A stretch of 64,000 nucleotides of DNA from Lepidostoma basale (GCA_022606425.2 JAHDVF020000734.1:1488001-1552000), one strand, 5' to 3'. Positions 46,752 to 59,480 are shown, numbered from the stretch's first letter. Notes: generated by a model not told the origin, from the sequence alone. Translations and numbers: made by a program.

Positions 46752-46930
46752 AAACTCTAACTAACTAACTAACTAACCATCACGCCGTCCCCCGAAGGGG
46801 TAGACAGAAAGAATGGACTGCCACACTTTAACCGATGTAGCACTCCATCCTTCTCTCTTCGCCCCCGCGGGAGACGCGGTATGATGGGTTGCGAACCTCA
46901 CGATCGTCCAACGTTCACAAAATAAATCCA
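46752..46930 (-). mobile_element. SINE-B copy, internally shortened
   Basis: Tail and LINE-T-like end are present; the 'accagtaggcatctaccgcg' part found at 29740 is missing. Confidence 0.7.
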
Positions 46931-47622
46931 AAACAAATATAATAATATTAAAAAATAAATTATATAAAATAAATTTTTAATTAATTCAAATAATAATAAA
47001 AATGTTTATTATTATTATTTTAAATTCATTATTTACATTACATTCAGTTCATAGGCAATCGTCGTGTCCTCAATTGAAAATCATAATACTATGGCATATT
47101 TATTAAATAAAAAATATGCCAACACCATTCGCATACTTGCAGCATTCCTTCCTGGAATCCTGGAGCGAAGAGCTTAGGCTCTGGTTTCACCGAGTGACTT
47201 AGCACTTGTAACGTCTAACAGCAATTATTGCCATATCAATGAACAGCATCAGGCCTGACTTCGAAGACTGATCAGATGATCATATATAATATATTAATGA
47301 TGTCTTGTTATAATGTGAAAAGGGTACGTTGAAATTTTTCCTTTCAGATACATATGCTTAAAAAGTACCTATCCTTGTCATTACACATTTCATTACATGA
47401 CTCGAGAAAATACACGCGTCTGGTAAATTGCAAACCTCGAGACGTCCCATAGTGATGAGCAGATGATTGTAGAAAGAATGTAATATTACAGTATTACGCT
47501 AAGGACAACTGGAATCGTCTACGACCTCATACGTCAAGTGTATTGAAAATATATTATTCTTTGCTGTACTTGTTTTGCGGTGAACAAATTTACGGTCTTT
47601 TGAAATTATTTTAATATATCGT

Positions 47623-47668
47623 ATGACGACCTTCGTGGCAGAGTGGTAAGTGCTCTGACTAGTTAGTT
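47623..47668 (+). mobile_element. SINE-A head stub joined to TTAG units
   Basis: 'gacgaccttcgtggcagagt' and 'ggtaagtgctctgact' are followed at once by AGTTAGTTAGTT. The B box and body are absent. Confidence 0.6.
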
Positions 47669-49795
47669 AGTTTGTTACACACTTCGATAATTAGGATAAC
47701 CCTCTAATTAAATTTAAAAAACACTATCGCGCTTGAAGTAAAATTTAAGTTAACTCTAACGCTTCGAGTTCAGGGCTAAGCCTGGCTTCACTGGACTATG
47801 GATGTGATTGTCATTATTTTTGCTGAAATTGTAGAAACAGACAGACGTAACCACACTCGTTTGGCATATCAGATACTCAAAAGATGTCTTAAACATTTAT
47901 GCTGTTTGTAATGTCTGTTGAGTAAATAAACTGAATTGATTTGATTTGATTATAAGCATAAATTACACATCTTGCTTTAGAAATCGCAAAAAAAATGTAA
48001 TCCAACCTTTACATCTAACATTACATTGACATTAGAACTAAAAAAAGAAAATCGATAGAGAAAAGATATGCTACGCTGTAGTTAGGCACCAGGAGGGCAT
48101 AAATGTACAAGTGTCTATCTATAATATATGTATTGTGCGTAAGTATGAAATGCGTAGCACCGAATCTCGAGCCGTTTCAGTCGCAATTCAGCTACTGGAA
48201 TGGGAAGGTTATTCGGGGAGTCACCTTGGGTCATGTCCTTTTGACGTGACCTTCTCGTCCTTATGTTCTCCTGCTTGACTCCATCAGTAGGGGATCAGGA
48301 GCCCAGGAGGTTGAGGGGGAGGCAAAGAAGAAAGCGAAATGAAGTTCTCGGCCATTATTATATTATTATTTCTTACGATGAAAACTTCGTCGGTATTTAA
48401 ACTACTCAGAAACACTTTGCTCAAATGAGATGGATGTACACGCTGGGGAAATATTTTTAAACTTCGCCTTTTTCGTGGTACTAACTTAAAAAGAAAATTA
48501 ATTTATCTGGAGGACAGAAAACAAGCGGGATATATTTTTTAAAGAAAACATCTTACAACTAGTTTGTTTAAAGATACACTTTAAGACAAAAATTAAAACT
48601 ATTTTTTTAATAACATTTTGAAGATGATGTAATGTACTTTGGCCTTGTTTTGTAATTTGATTCATCTTGATCATTTTAGAGAGTCTACCAGCAAACTTAA
48701 ATATACGAGATGAGGAAAAAACTACCAAAGTTCTATCAGTGGAAATATTATTTAATTCCACCTGTAATCATCCCGAGAGGGGCAAAATCGTCATCGAGCC
48801 AAACACTATCATCCCAACGAGGAGGTCAATGATAATGAAATCATTTTGACAACATACAAATGTTACGTGAATTGATTAGAATTAAACAGAAAATACAACG
48901 ATAAACGAATATATTTACAATGTGTTTAAATGAATACGATACGTTGAAAGTTCAAAGAGGCGTGGATCAATCAAGCGAAAATGGAAGAAGCTTTAACGCG
49001 AGGTAAGTAAAATCAACGTTGTACCTCTTAAAAGATCTTCCAAATGATATTAATGAGCCGAATTATAAATGTTATATTGTAAACTTAAATGATTATTTTT
49101 TCTATTATACGTATCTAAAGAAATGATTCCTTTGATATTAATATAATATTTTAGGTTACTTTGAACGTTGAACAACCAGATGAATAAAAATATAAAATTA
49201 TATTATTATAACCATGACTCCTAAAATTTTCCAATCGAACTTACTAAGCAAATTTAAAAACATCACGAAAATTCACCATTTCACGTACGCACTTCCCACT
49301 GGGGAGCAATAAGAAATGAAATGGGGAAATTTAATAACGAATGTGTCATTGCTTCAACCTTGGTAATAGAATAGCGGGCACTCAACTCGCGGCAATAGTG
49401 TTATCTCCCTACCAGTACCCGGCACACTAATATACACCACGAGTACACTTTGTCGGTAGGAACGTCTGCTTTCCCTTCGGCTTGGGGTCGGGGGGAAAAT
49501 GTAATCAGTCAAATGTACGTGAATCTGTGCATGTACGGGGTTCAATAGAATGAAGTACATACACGGCTTTATAACTCATTTCCAATATACATTACATGCT
49601 AGTATTAAACAAGCCGAAAAGCTAGGGGTTGCTAAGGGAGTATTGCGTATGAAAATATTAGATAGCGAATATAATCAGTCTCTTCATCGGCTGTCCTTCG
49701 TATCCGAGGAAGACTTTCCTTTACGAATGTGGGTCCTCATATGGATGATATAAAGTCATATCCTGGACCCATAAACTCTGGGCATCTAGAATAGA
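47669..49795. other. Intergenic, no gene seen
   Basis: AT-rich. A (TGATT)-type LINE tail remnant is near 47900-47952. A GC-richer patch at 48150-48330 has TGACGTGACCTTCTC near 48242. Another is at 49370-49500. Confidence 0.4.
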
Positions 49796-49799
49796 GTTA

Positions 49800-50250
49800 G
49801 TCTCCCGATGTTCCGTCTTTCTTCTTATCCACCCATCCTATCACTACCTTCTATCTGCGGAGTCGTCTCTGCGCTGTAATTCGAAGTCCAGCGAGCCTTT
49901 ATGTACTTTTGTTCTCCATCCAAGTCTATAATCTGCAGTATTTTTCCAGCGTTTACTGTCAACGTTCGTCCTTCAGAGGTCTGTTTTAGGGAGTCTTTGA
50001 ACTGTTTCCTCTGGCTTCAATGTGAACATTTTGCCTGGGTCAGGCGAGAGTAGGGTATTTTCTCTTGGAGGCTAATCTCGGACATATGTCTTGGTCAGCC
50101 CAGCGCAATTGTCGCCGGATAATGACGGGCTCAACACCATGCACATTGGCAGCAAGTATCCCGGTATTTGTCCGTTTTTCCTGCTATTTCAGATTTAGCA
50201 TCCCACACCTTATAACTTATTTATAATTGTGTCCGTCCTAGTTATTTATT
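49800..50250 (-). mobile_element. Decayed non-LTR ORF end
   Basis: The minus strand reads RTNVDSKRWKNTADYRLGWR near 49880-49980 and a long degenerate upstream frame, in the style of retrotransposon ORF2 C-termini. Stops and frameshifts are present. Confidence 0.45.
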
Positions 50251-50394
50251 TATCAATTACCAAGTACGTGGTTTTAATACCTCCCAACTGGGGTAACCCG
50301 TTTTAGGGAGGCATTTTTCGCACTCTATATAATCTCAATATATAATTTACAAATTTAGGGAACAATTAATGAACAAGCGGAACAAAATATACCT

Positions 50395-50882
50395 TAAAGT
50401 ATTTAATTTGAAAGTGTCATGGGGAATTCTCCTTTTGACGGATTTTAATCGTCTTAGGTAAAAGAAACTAGCCCTTACCGCGTTGTTCATTTGGGATTTT
50501 AGGGACAGATTTTCGTCAAGATAAACACCAAAAAGCTTTGTGGAGTTTTTGGGAACGATATCATTGTCAGCTGTTAATGAATGAAGTCCAGAAAAATTCC
50601 GTTTTGGATGGATTTAGTTTAAGTGTGTTTGATGCCATCCATTTAGATATGGCATCAATGAAGTTGACAGTTATTGATGTAAGATGTTTAGTGTCATCGG
50701 GGTTGCAGAAAAAATAAAGTTGCTGGTTTTCAGCATAGCAATGTGAGAGAAGGCCAAAGGATTCTATTATTTTAGCGACGTCATTCGTAAACATGATAAA
50801 TAAAAGGGATCCTAGTACAGAGCCTTGTGGCACACCAGATTGGATATTAATAAATGAGGATTTCATACCTGCTAGCTGCACA
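50395..50882 (-). mobile_element. CR1-like LINE fragment, catalytic site lost
   Basis: The minus strand reads SGVPQGSVLGSLLFIMFTND and then YAEN where the CR1 copy at 20250 has YADD, so both catalytic aspartates of the C-box are changed or lost. There is an internal deletion near 50565. Confidence 0.85.
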
Positions 50883-51114
50883 GCTTGTGCGTATCATTTT
50901 GTAGTCCGAAAGTCCAATATCTATGACACTTGCTGGAGTGTTGTTATGTTGTTATATGCCAAACGATTAAAGTCCTAATCCTAACTAGCGAGGTTAAGGA
51001 ATAAGCACGTGTAAACTACAACAAATTAAAAATCATGTATTAAATGAAATGATACAATTAGATTTATTATTTATTTTAAGTCAGAAGTTTTGGAATTCAC
51101 AGTTATGTGCAAAT

Positions 51115-51235
51115 TCAACAAAATAAATAATTAATACGAATGAAAACGTCTGTTTGTTAGAAGTTTAATTATATTTTATGTGAATGACATGTTTCGCCTG
51201 TCTAAGGCAATATCAAATGGATACTATCGACTATA
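51115..51235 (-). mobile_element. ACATGT hammerhead-type repeat arm
   Basis: GCCTT-AGACA-GGC stem, GAAACATGTCATTC and the TTCTA/ATT flank are visible on the minus strand. Confidence 0.6.
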
Positions 51236-51594
51236 AATGAGTCCCATAAAGAAAAATATTTTCAAATATATTACAAGGTCTTCTCAACTTTAAATGATAC
51301 ATCATATAAACTGTATGATTGGTATATTTGTTAATATTACTTAGAAGTTTTTTTTGTTGAACGCGGATATACTTCATTTGAAAATACATCAACTGTCAAT
51401 AAATGTATTTATTATCACATAAAATATTACACATGGTTTAAACTTCTAAAAACACTAGATAACAAAATAAATCAAGAAGACTTTAAAATTTGAATTTTGT
51501 AAAAACAATTTTTTATTCTCCAGAATCATTACACTAAAAGATATGAATATATTTTTTTGAAGTTATCAAAAGTTAAGAGGTTCATAAATAATAA

Positions 51595-51790
51595 TAGCGA
51601 CCTTGCTCTGAGAGTGATGTCGAATATAAATTCCGGGAGGAAGGTTTCTTCTCCCCGCGGGTTGTTCCATCACCGAGTCAGGGGTGAGGGGTGGTTTAAC
51701 GTACCCCGTGACCCGGTGACCCAGATCAGCTCACGCAATGTGTTACTAACCGCTACTAAAAATTGGGTAACAGTCTGCTGCTCAAGGGTA
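51595..51790. promoter_or_regulatory. GC island with DR2 nuclear-receptor site
   Basis: TGACCC-GG-TGACCC (51709-51722) is, in reverse, GGGTCA-CC-GGGTCA: two half-sites in direct repeat with a 2-bp spacer. DR2 is the spacing bound by Rev-erb-type dimers. Confidence 0.4.
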
Positions 51791-52009
51791 CTCGCGGAAA
51801 TGAATTGCTGATTGATAATTAACTACTATTGTTCCCTGAAACGAAATCGGCGGCGAGGGTTCACTCTTAACTTTATGGTCTGTGGAATACAAAGGTTGTG
51901 TAATCTGAAAATTATAGGATGAAGTGTCGATTGGAGGACAGAGAATACTTTACACATTTTAGTAATAATAAAATATAATTCATTTCATTACAATAGAAAA
52001 TATAATAAC

Positions 52010-52275
52010 TAAATAATGGTTTGGACACAGGTAAATAATGAATGAAGAAGGAAAGGTAAAAATGTATATATTAACGATGTAAACGGATCTAGAAATAATG
52101 GAAGACCGAGGAAAACGTGACACGATCATGTGAATCGGATAAATCGATGTGTGTGCATTACACGATGTATGAATGTTGAGGAACGAGAGAAGTATGTCAG
52201 GAAAGAAGAGTATGGCGGTCCAAAAAAGTTTCTGCATACTCCTTCGGAAAAACGCTGTGATGGTTAGCTAGTTAC
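52010..52275 (+). mobile_element. LINE-T 3' remnant
   Basis: 'atggaagaccgaggaaaacg', 'gtgtgtgcattacacgatgt' and a 'cgctgtgatggttagctag' end match LINE-T with deletions. Confidence 0.65.
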
Positions 52276-52894
52276 AGAAAATCTAGGACCAATCCCTGTA
52301 TAAATTATTTAAAAAATAAAAATAATAATTGAAATATTTAGAATAGATTGATAGATAGAAAAGTTGTTTAAGATAGTTATGCAAATAAGTTAATGGTATT
52401 TATAATAATGGGCAATATTGAATGACGGCGTGGTCCTCAACAATAATGATTGGACTGGAATGGGAGCATGGAGGAGTTGTTCCGGGTGGCGCAAGGTAGA
52501 GTCTTTGCAAAAGTAATGGCCAGCATCGGGGACACCTGCACAAGAATAAAAAGAGCAATATTTTAATATTATAATTTGTATAAATATATATTTGAATTTA
52601 CGTTTTTATATTACAGTAACATATAATGTGTGCTGTTCCATGTTATTCACATGTTTAGAAACGTATACAAATAATGCACGTGGGAGTTTAATAGGTGCCA
52701 TTGGTTTAACAGCCTTTAAAGTTTACACGTGTCCAAAAGATCAAACAATCAAAATTTCTTCGCAATTCAGAACAACCTTGACATTTTCAGCCGACGTTCC
52801 GCGGTATTTCTTTCTGTTAGTTTGACATTATTGAGGTATTCACGTGACCGTACCACGTGTCTTTCATCTGGCTGTAGAATACCTGAGGTGAAAA
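52276..52894. other. Intergenic, no gene seen
   Basis: AT-rich with no recognised element. Confidence 0.35.
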
Positions 52895-53410
52895 GTTTGA
52901 GTTTCTGTATAACACGAGTCTACACTGAAAATAATAAATACGAAATTTGGGGCTTCTGCAAAACACTAGTCTATACTGAAATTGATTAATACAAAAATTT
53001 GGCTTCTGTAAAACACTTGTCTATACTGAAATTGATTAATACAAAAATTGGGGCTTCTTTAGAACACTAGTTTATACTGAAATTGATTAATACAAAAATT
53101 GGGGCTTCTGTAGAAACTAGTCTATACTGAAATTGGTTAATACAAAAATTGGAGCTTCTGTATAAAAATTAGAAACTAGTCTATACTTCGTTTCCTTCTT
53201 CATCTTTTACTCCTTTTAGAGCTTTGGTCTGTCCCTGTAGTTCAGGCTAGCCTCTCTTGGGAAGTCGTTCTATTCTTCCACCTCTTTGGCGGTCTTCCGG
53301 GGGGACGGTAGCCAACAGGAATCTGATGTATCTTCTGAAATTAATTAATTCGAAAATAAGGTCTTTTGTAAAACACTGAAAGTAATTAATACGAAGAATG
53401 AGGCTTCTTT
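52895..53410. repeat. ~51-bp minisatellite, interrupted
   Basis: Units starting at 52902, 52953, 53003, 53054, 53105 and 53155 follow a 50-51 base period (CTTCTGTAAAACACTAGTCT type, ending GGGG). Two more diverged units lie at 53330-53410, after a foreign 140-base insert. Confidence 0.9.
53188..53328 (-). mobile_element. Insert within the minisatellite
   Basis: GC-richer fragment similar in style to 32775-32925 ('tctttggcggtcttccgggg'). Probably a LINE-derived piece. Confidence 0.4.
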
Positions 53411-53619
53411 AGCGAAAATAATTACAGCTAAATTTGTATTCGTCCAAGATAAAATGATAAATATCGCATTCTTCACTATATTTAATTAAATAAATGCACG
53501 ACTGACAACCATTTTGGAGAATATAATTGTTTTATCAAATGATACATATATTTTTTATCTGAAAATTTTATTAAATCAAATCAGTTTATTTTTAAACAAA
53601 TTACAAATAAATAGTAGAG

Positions 53620-54145
53620 TTTGAGGCATCTATTGAGAATAGGTAAGATAACAGGTTGAACATTGAAATAAAATGCAGTATTGAAGTTGCACAAGCTGCA
53701 TTTAATAAAATGAGTACCTTCTTTTGCAACGATAATCTTAACCTGAAACTCCGACAAATAATGATTAAATGTTATATTTGGTGTGTTCTACTTTATGGCT
53801 GCGAAACCTGGACTCTAAAAGTGAATGTAATGAGCCGGTTGGAGGCGTTTGAGATGTGGATATACCGCAGAATGCTCCGTATACAGTGGACCGATAGGGT
53901 CAGTAATGCAGACGTACTACAGAGAGACAGACCAACAGAGAGCTGTTGTCGAGTGTGAAAGTTAGAAAGGTCTCATATTTGGGTCATGTGCTAAGGGGAG
54001 AAAAATATCACCTCCTTCGACTGATATCAATGGGTAAAGTGAAGGGACGTCGGGGAGTTGGTAGAAGGCAGCTGTCCTGGCTGCGGAAGATAAAAGAATA
54101 AACAGAAATCACAAGAATTCAGAACCTATTATACTACGGCACCGA
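53620..54145 (+). mobile_element. RTE-like LINE C-terminus
   Basis: Reads FNKMSTFFCNDNLNLKLRQI, LLYGCETWTLKV and AFEMWIYRRMLRIQWTDRVS, then in another frame VSYLGHVLRGEKYHLLRL. This C-terminal pattern is typical of RTE/BovB-type elements. Preceded by an ATCAAATCAGTTTATTT-type tail of another element at 53575. Confidence 0.75.
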
Positions 54146-54940
54146 AAGAAGAAGAAGGTTACAGGTAAAACATAATTATATAATAGATAGAACTCGAAAA
54201 CGAGTCGCCTGGATCACGAACCAAGGTTTAAGTACGCTAAACCACCACCTGGAAATCTGCTCCTAAAACGATGCGCCAGCATAACTACAATTTAAATTCT
54301 AAATACAAGTACATGTAATTAATGTAATAAAATAATAACAAATATAAATAAATAATAAGACGAGCTCCGCTGACACGCTGCTAACGGCATGTGTGTTGAC
54401 AGGGTTACGAAACGTTTACTTCCTCTTCCTGATGCCCGCAGAGCGTCTATCGCCAGTCGGTAACGTACTACGTATACTTACTAGCTGCAGTAAACGCTAC
54501 TCTGATTGACGGCCCGAGGCGACTCGGCGATGTGGACTCACTCACAATCACATTTCGCGGAAGGCCAAGGCTCGCAGGTAGGTTATTTGGTTGTGCCAAT
54601 TGCACGAGTTCTTCCGTTTGTTTTAATTGCAATAATGTGGCCATTGCCAGTAATTATTGTTGGTAGGCAGCTGCGAATCTATTGTGATGATTTTGATATT
54701 AAAACAATTGTTTTTAATCGGTAGGAGCATCCTTATAACGAATACAAAGTATTTCTTATAATTGCATACGTTGATAGAGATTATGAAGGTTAACGTGAAA
54801 CTGTATTTTATGTAATAAGTATATGCAATAAAGGAGGAATCCATTGTATTTAATTGAAATCGCAAGAACTTGTATAACAATATGATGAAATAATTCAAAT
54901 AAAGAGACGGATACGTTGACAATAATGAAAGACTTTTTTC
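54146..54940. other. Intergenic with GC-rich patch
   Basis: GC-richer at 54360-54600. No gene recognised. Confidence 0.35.
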
Positions 54941-54941
54941 A

Positions 54942-55125
54942 TAAACCCTAAATCCCCCCTCGCCCTCTTTCGGAGGGACACTCCGGGCCATACATTTGGC
55001 CCCATCATAAAACAACTACCAAATCGTATTCCAACAATGTTTCCTACAGACGTAAGAGGAATAGCCATTAGAGCTGAACCTCTGTAAGCCAGAAGATCCA
55101 AGTCCAAGTCCAATATTAACTGGTG
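54942..55125 (-). mobile_element. Repeat family D copy
   Basis: Nearly identical to 21410-21575, including 'ccctcgccctctttcggagg'. Confidence 0.75.
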
Positions 55126-55299
55126 TGCGTGACTTAATTTTTTCTTAAATTGTATTATATTTATTGAAATTGGGATAGTATTTTACATTATTTGGTGCTA
55201 CTCTGCACAATTAGAATATATACAATAGAATATATTGTATTATCTAATGTAAAATAAATGTGGTGTAATCTCTTGAAAAATGAATAAGAGTGTTAAATA

Positions 55300-55622
55300 C
55301 AGACACAGGAAGTGAATGCAAGCTTTATAAATAAATGTACGAATATGCTTTATGAACAAATAAATGAAAGGTTCATTGAACACGTGGAAAGAATGAATTT
55401 TAAAGGAATATTTTCGTTAACGATGGGAATGAAGCAAGAACTAGGGGATTACCGAGGAAAACTTAGCACTTTTAAATCAAGTAAATATTTACAATTTCAG
55501 CTACCTACGGAGTCCAAGAAACAACGCGCATATATGACTCGATGTCAGGAAAAATAGGGTGGGTGTCTATTATTTCTGTCTATCCCTTCGGAGAAACGGC
55601 GTGCTGGTTGGTCAGCTAATTA
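55300..55622 (+). mobile_element. LINE-T remnant
   Basis: Diverged 'cacgtggaaagaatgaattt' and an end at 'ggagaaacggcgtgctggtt'. No intact frame. Confidence 0.55.
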
Positions 55623-55889
55623 ATAACCGTATATAAATACCTAAAATATAATTAAATTACAGGGTTATACTTTTCAAAATGTTACACAATATTTAAACGA
55701 TGTACAAACTGGTTCAAATTTCATTTGATTTAGACAAAAATTGTAAAGAGTTTATGTTGATCATTAAAATTTCCTGCTAGATGAAAAAAAACAAATTTTC
55801 ATTTTCGTATTTTGACCAATTATATAACACGAAGAAAAAATACTGGGGAAAATTATAAAAAAAAATTATTGTCTACGGGAAGCTTAAAA

Positions 55890-56575
55890 GTAGAATAGTG
55901 AGTAGATTCATAATAGGATACAACTATCACTATAAAGGAATATTGTTTATTAACGGGAAGTTAAATAAACATAATTCATATGCTATAGTATATAAATATA
56001 TGTACTATACAATTCATTGGCGAATGATGTGGAGTCCGCACGAAGCGAGATATTCCCTTATGCTGGAGAGGGTTCAGAAAAAATATCTGTGGTATCACTA
56101 CATGAAGGAGTATGGTAGCTATCCATGGCTTTATCCCACAGCGTTTCTTTTGGGAATGTTGGGGTTTAATTCTCTGCAGCTTCGAAGAGACGGGGTTCTC
56201 ATAACCCATTTCTTTAGATTAATTAGGTGATATTTTGAAAAGTGGAGGGTGTAGGTCTTTTTGTTCCCGACAGATATCTTCGACAACGCCAGCATAGATT
56301 GTTCTATCTTCCGGCCGCAAGAACCAACCGGTGCCGGTGGGAAGAGCAATCAGTCTGCTGAACAAGATTACCCCGGAGATCGACGTCTTTCATATTAGTG
56401 AAAGTACGTTCAGAAGAAAATGACTCTTAACTTGAGAGAGTATCTTGTCTTCCTAAAGTTGAACCATCTCTCATGCGATCCAGATTTTTTACCCTTTCTC
56501 AAATATATGCCTTAAACTGTAATTATGTTTGTAATATCTTTTGAGTGAATAAATAAACTGATAAACTGATTATAT
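55890..56575 (+). mobile_element. LINE C-terminus with (TGATAAAC)-type tail
   Basis: The frame reads MLERVQKKYLWYHYMKEYGS and LLGMLGFNSLQLRRDGVLIT, a non-LTR (jockey/R1-like) C-terminus, followed by a 3' region matching 18690-19020 in reverse. Stops occur upstream. Confidence 0.7.
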
Positions 56576-57284
56576 AATTTCGAAATACGTGTCACACAAA
56601 ATTTAGATTAATAAAGTTTCGATTAAAAAAAAAAAAAAAATTTGGAGAATATTATAAAGAGCAAACTTTTGGCTACATACAAAACGACATCTGAAAATGT
56701 GTAAAGATCAGTTTCGCAGGTCTCAGTTAAAGATTTCAGTCAATACGCGGAACACCTTTCTCAAACTGACCTCCAAGATCTTCCAGCACCTGCAGTCTGA
56801 GATATACCGCGAGCTGCTCGAGCCGTGTAGTTCTTCGTAAAAATAGGTATGACAGAATCGATTATTATATTACTTACTTTCATAAAAAAAAACCTTCCCT
56901 CTAAAATAATTAGAATTCTATCAGAGACCAACATTAACTAATCTTCCATCCACACAGCCCAGGCCATAAAAGAGGGGTGTACTTTGTGACCAAAAATACT
57001 AGATACAATAATAATATAGTCCCTAAATTCACCTTCTATTAGATCAAGTACCCACAAAGAACCAAAAATCTTTCCAACGTTTCCATCAGACACAAGAGAA
57101 GTAGCCCCAAAATCTGATCTTCCGTATACCAGAAGATAAATCCATTCATATGTATACGCATAATAACCACAGTAACTAACAGCAATAATGTTAATATTGA
57201 GATAAAAAGGAGAATAAACGTAGAAAATATATATTATTTTGAAATCCACAGACACCTAAAATCTCGCTAGCTGACAAGAAACAC
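56576..57284. other. Intergenic with repeat D relic
   Basis: A poly(A) run at 56624-56640 may be an old retroposon tail. A diverged family D piece lies at 57060-57150 (-). No gene. Confidence 0.35.
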
Positions 57285-57685
57285 CAAATTATTACATTGC
57301 TGAGACCAGTACTTGGATATGGTGCAGAGTGTTGGGTACTGATCAAAAGGGACGAAAATGCGCTGCGGGCCTCTCTATAAAGATGGAGTGTGGAGAGTGA
57401 AGTATAATTAGGAGCTGGAAGGACTTTACAACGAGCCCAACATACTAAAGTTTATAAAAATACAGAGTCTTAGATGGTTGAGACACCTCCAGCGAATGGA
57501 AGAAGATCGAATCCTAGGGAAGATTCTCATTACATGACCAGATGGAAAGCGAAGTGTGGAAAGACTAAAAATGAGGTGGATAGATGGTGTGGAGGGTGAC
57601 CTCAGAGCAGAGTGGTGAAGAATTCTGGAGGAGGCCGGGGCCCATCGGGGGCTGTAGCGCCATTGTTGTTGTATAATAGCCAAAC
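57285..57685 (+). mobile_element. Decayed LINE C-terminus
   Basis: Broken frames read LRPVLGYGAECW, EPNILKFIKIQSLRWLRHLQ and KRSVERLKMRWIDGVEGDLR, a non-LTR C-terminus distinct from LINE-T. Several stops. Confidence 0.65.
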
Positions 57686-58854
57686 GATCCCAACTATTGA
57701 CTTTTAATATATTATTGGGTTCAAATAACCTCTTGTATATAAAATTGCAAGAAATGGGAAACTACCGCATTATAGACCCAAGTGGCATCCCAAGAGCCCA
57801 CAAAAATGTTAGACTTGCTGTAAACCATGCCCAAGGATTGAAACATAGACAAATAATATTTAATATTATTTATGTATAAAGTTGCAAGTTAAATAAACTA
57901 CGAGTAATATGATGAATTTTCAATTGTTTATATGATTTAAAATACAAGAACTGAACCAGCGATTAAAAGTACCCATGTACTTAATGATGAAAACCTGAAA
58001 GCACATTAAAAAAGAATGAGACAAGAGATTTAAATAACAAAACCTAATTGATTTTTTTAAATCAATGGAATTTTGAATAGTCACTGAATTGATGATACCT
58101 TATTGTTTGCTCCCAGCTGGTATAAGTATCGAGCAATATCGCCAACAAGAATAATCATTTTTTATGTATGCTAATATCTCACCAGCTCGTATCTCGTGTC
58201 TCTGCTAAAATAATACATTACGTCACAGTACTAAAGTTGCTACCGATTGGCCGGTAAAAATGGCTCTAATATTGTGAAGGTCACATCTGAATTATGTATT
58301 TGATTAGTAAATACACAACAAATCTAACACTTCTCATGATCATAATATTATTATCATAACGGCATAGCCAGAGATTCCATGACTCACCAACATGTTCTCT
58401 CAGTGCTTTCATCTAGCTCAATGTAGTTATCAACGTGCATGTTGCAATCTTGACATCAAAGGGTGGTGGGAATGAAAGGATTAGTCAATTAACCGTCATT
58501 AACATCTTTCTGTTATATTCCATACATATTTATGCGTTATTTTTTTTTCATCTTCTAAAATAGTTATAATTTGATTAATAAATAATTGTATTGATATGAA
58601 TATTTGATAAAACAATAGCACGAGGAATCAAATTACCCAAGTATATTCATAATACTAGCTAAATAATAGTAATACTAGCTTTCATAATACTAGCTAAATA
58701 GTAATAAAATTTCTATGAAAATAAGATTTTTTTAAATCAATAATTAATGATTTACCCGCAATGGGTAAAAATCCAGTATTTGTCTACAAGTATTTGTATA
58801 CAAAAAAAATTCAATAATTAATGTTTTTTTATATACTACGTATACAACACTCAC
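57686..58854. other. Intergenic, no gene seen
   Basis: AT-rich. A short 'taatactagctaaata' duplication lies at 58650-58700. Confidence 0.4.
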
Positions 58855-58925
58855 TATATAAAAAAAATACCAAACATGTTTCGGACAAACAAGCCCTTCA
58901 CCAGTGATATTATATAAATATAAAT
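58855..58925 (-). mobile_element. Repeat with near-intact hammerhead motif
   Basis: On the minus strand (58867-58910): ATATCA, CTGGTGA (one change from CUGANGA), stem II GGGC/GTCC, GAAA, ACATGT, T, then TGGTAT. Stem I forms six pairs (one G-U). Confidence 0.65.
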
Positions 58926-58949
58926 ATTAAAAATATAATATTATTTTAA

Positions 58950-59155
58950 AAATTTACAAATTCGGTCGGTTTTGATAGATGTTAAAATGATTTATTTCGG
59001 AACCTTAATGCTTTTGTTTTTACAAATATTATGAATAAATTTGATTAAATGTATAATTTTTTTATTTTTTTATTCATAATATTTGTTACAACAAAAGAAT
59101 AAACGTTCCGAAATAAATCATTTAAATATCTGTCAAAACTGACTTATAGAATAAA
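58950..59155. repeat. Inverted repeat, ~75-bp diverged arms
   Basis: 'ggttttgatagatgttaaaa' to 'ttattcataatatttgtt' mirrors itself around 59050. No hammerhead core is visible. Confidence 0.55.
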
Positions 59156-59324
59156 CGACAATTTCACTATTGATTATGATTATCTGACCGACCAAAATCT
59201 TAATTAATAAAATAACATATTTTATATAGTTTGTGTTGACGATCAAAATAAATTAATTGTCCATAATTGAAATAAAGCTTAACATATTTATAAAAGAGAC
59301 AAAACACAAAATTGTTACTCTCTG

Positions 59325-59480
59325 TACAGGATCCGGCGCCGAATAATGTGAAGATTGAGTTAATTGGCCCGTGTGCAGTGACGTCACGTGACCTTGACAG
59401 TAATAGACCTCACGAGCCGCCGAAGGCCGCCGCGCAGGGGCGTCGCGACGTCCGCCTAAGCCGTGTTACGGACGTCGGCA
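59325..59480. promoter_or_regulatory. GC island: overlapping CRE, E-box and FTZ-F1 sites
   Basis: TGACGTCA (59379-59386), GTCACGTGAC (59383-59392) and TGACCTTGA (59389-59397) overlap in 19 bases. A GC- and CpG-rich stretch follows. No coding signal. Candidate distal regulatory element. Confidence 0.45.

Noticed and set aside
54506..54724. 72-codon ORF with hydrophobic stretch
   Set aside because: No homology recognised and no splice or promoter support.
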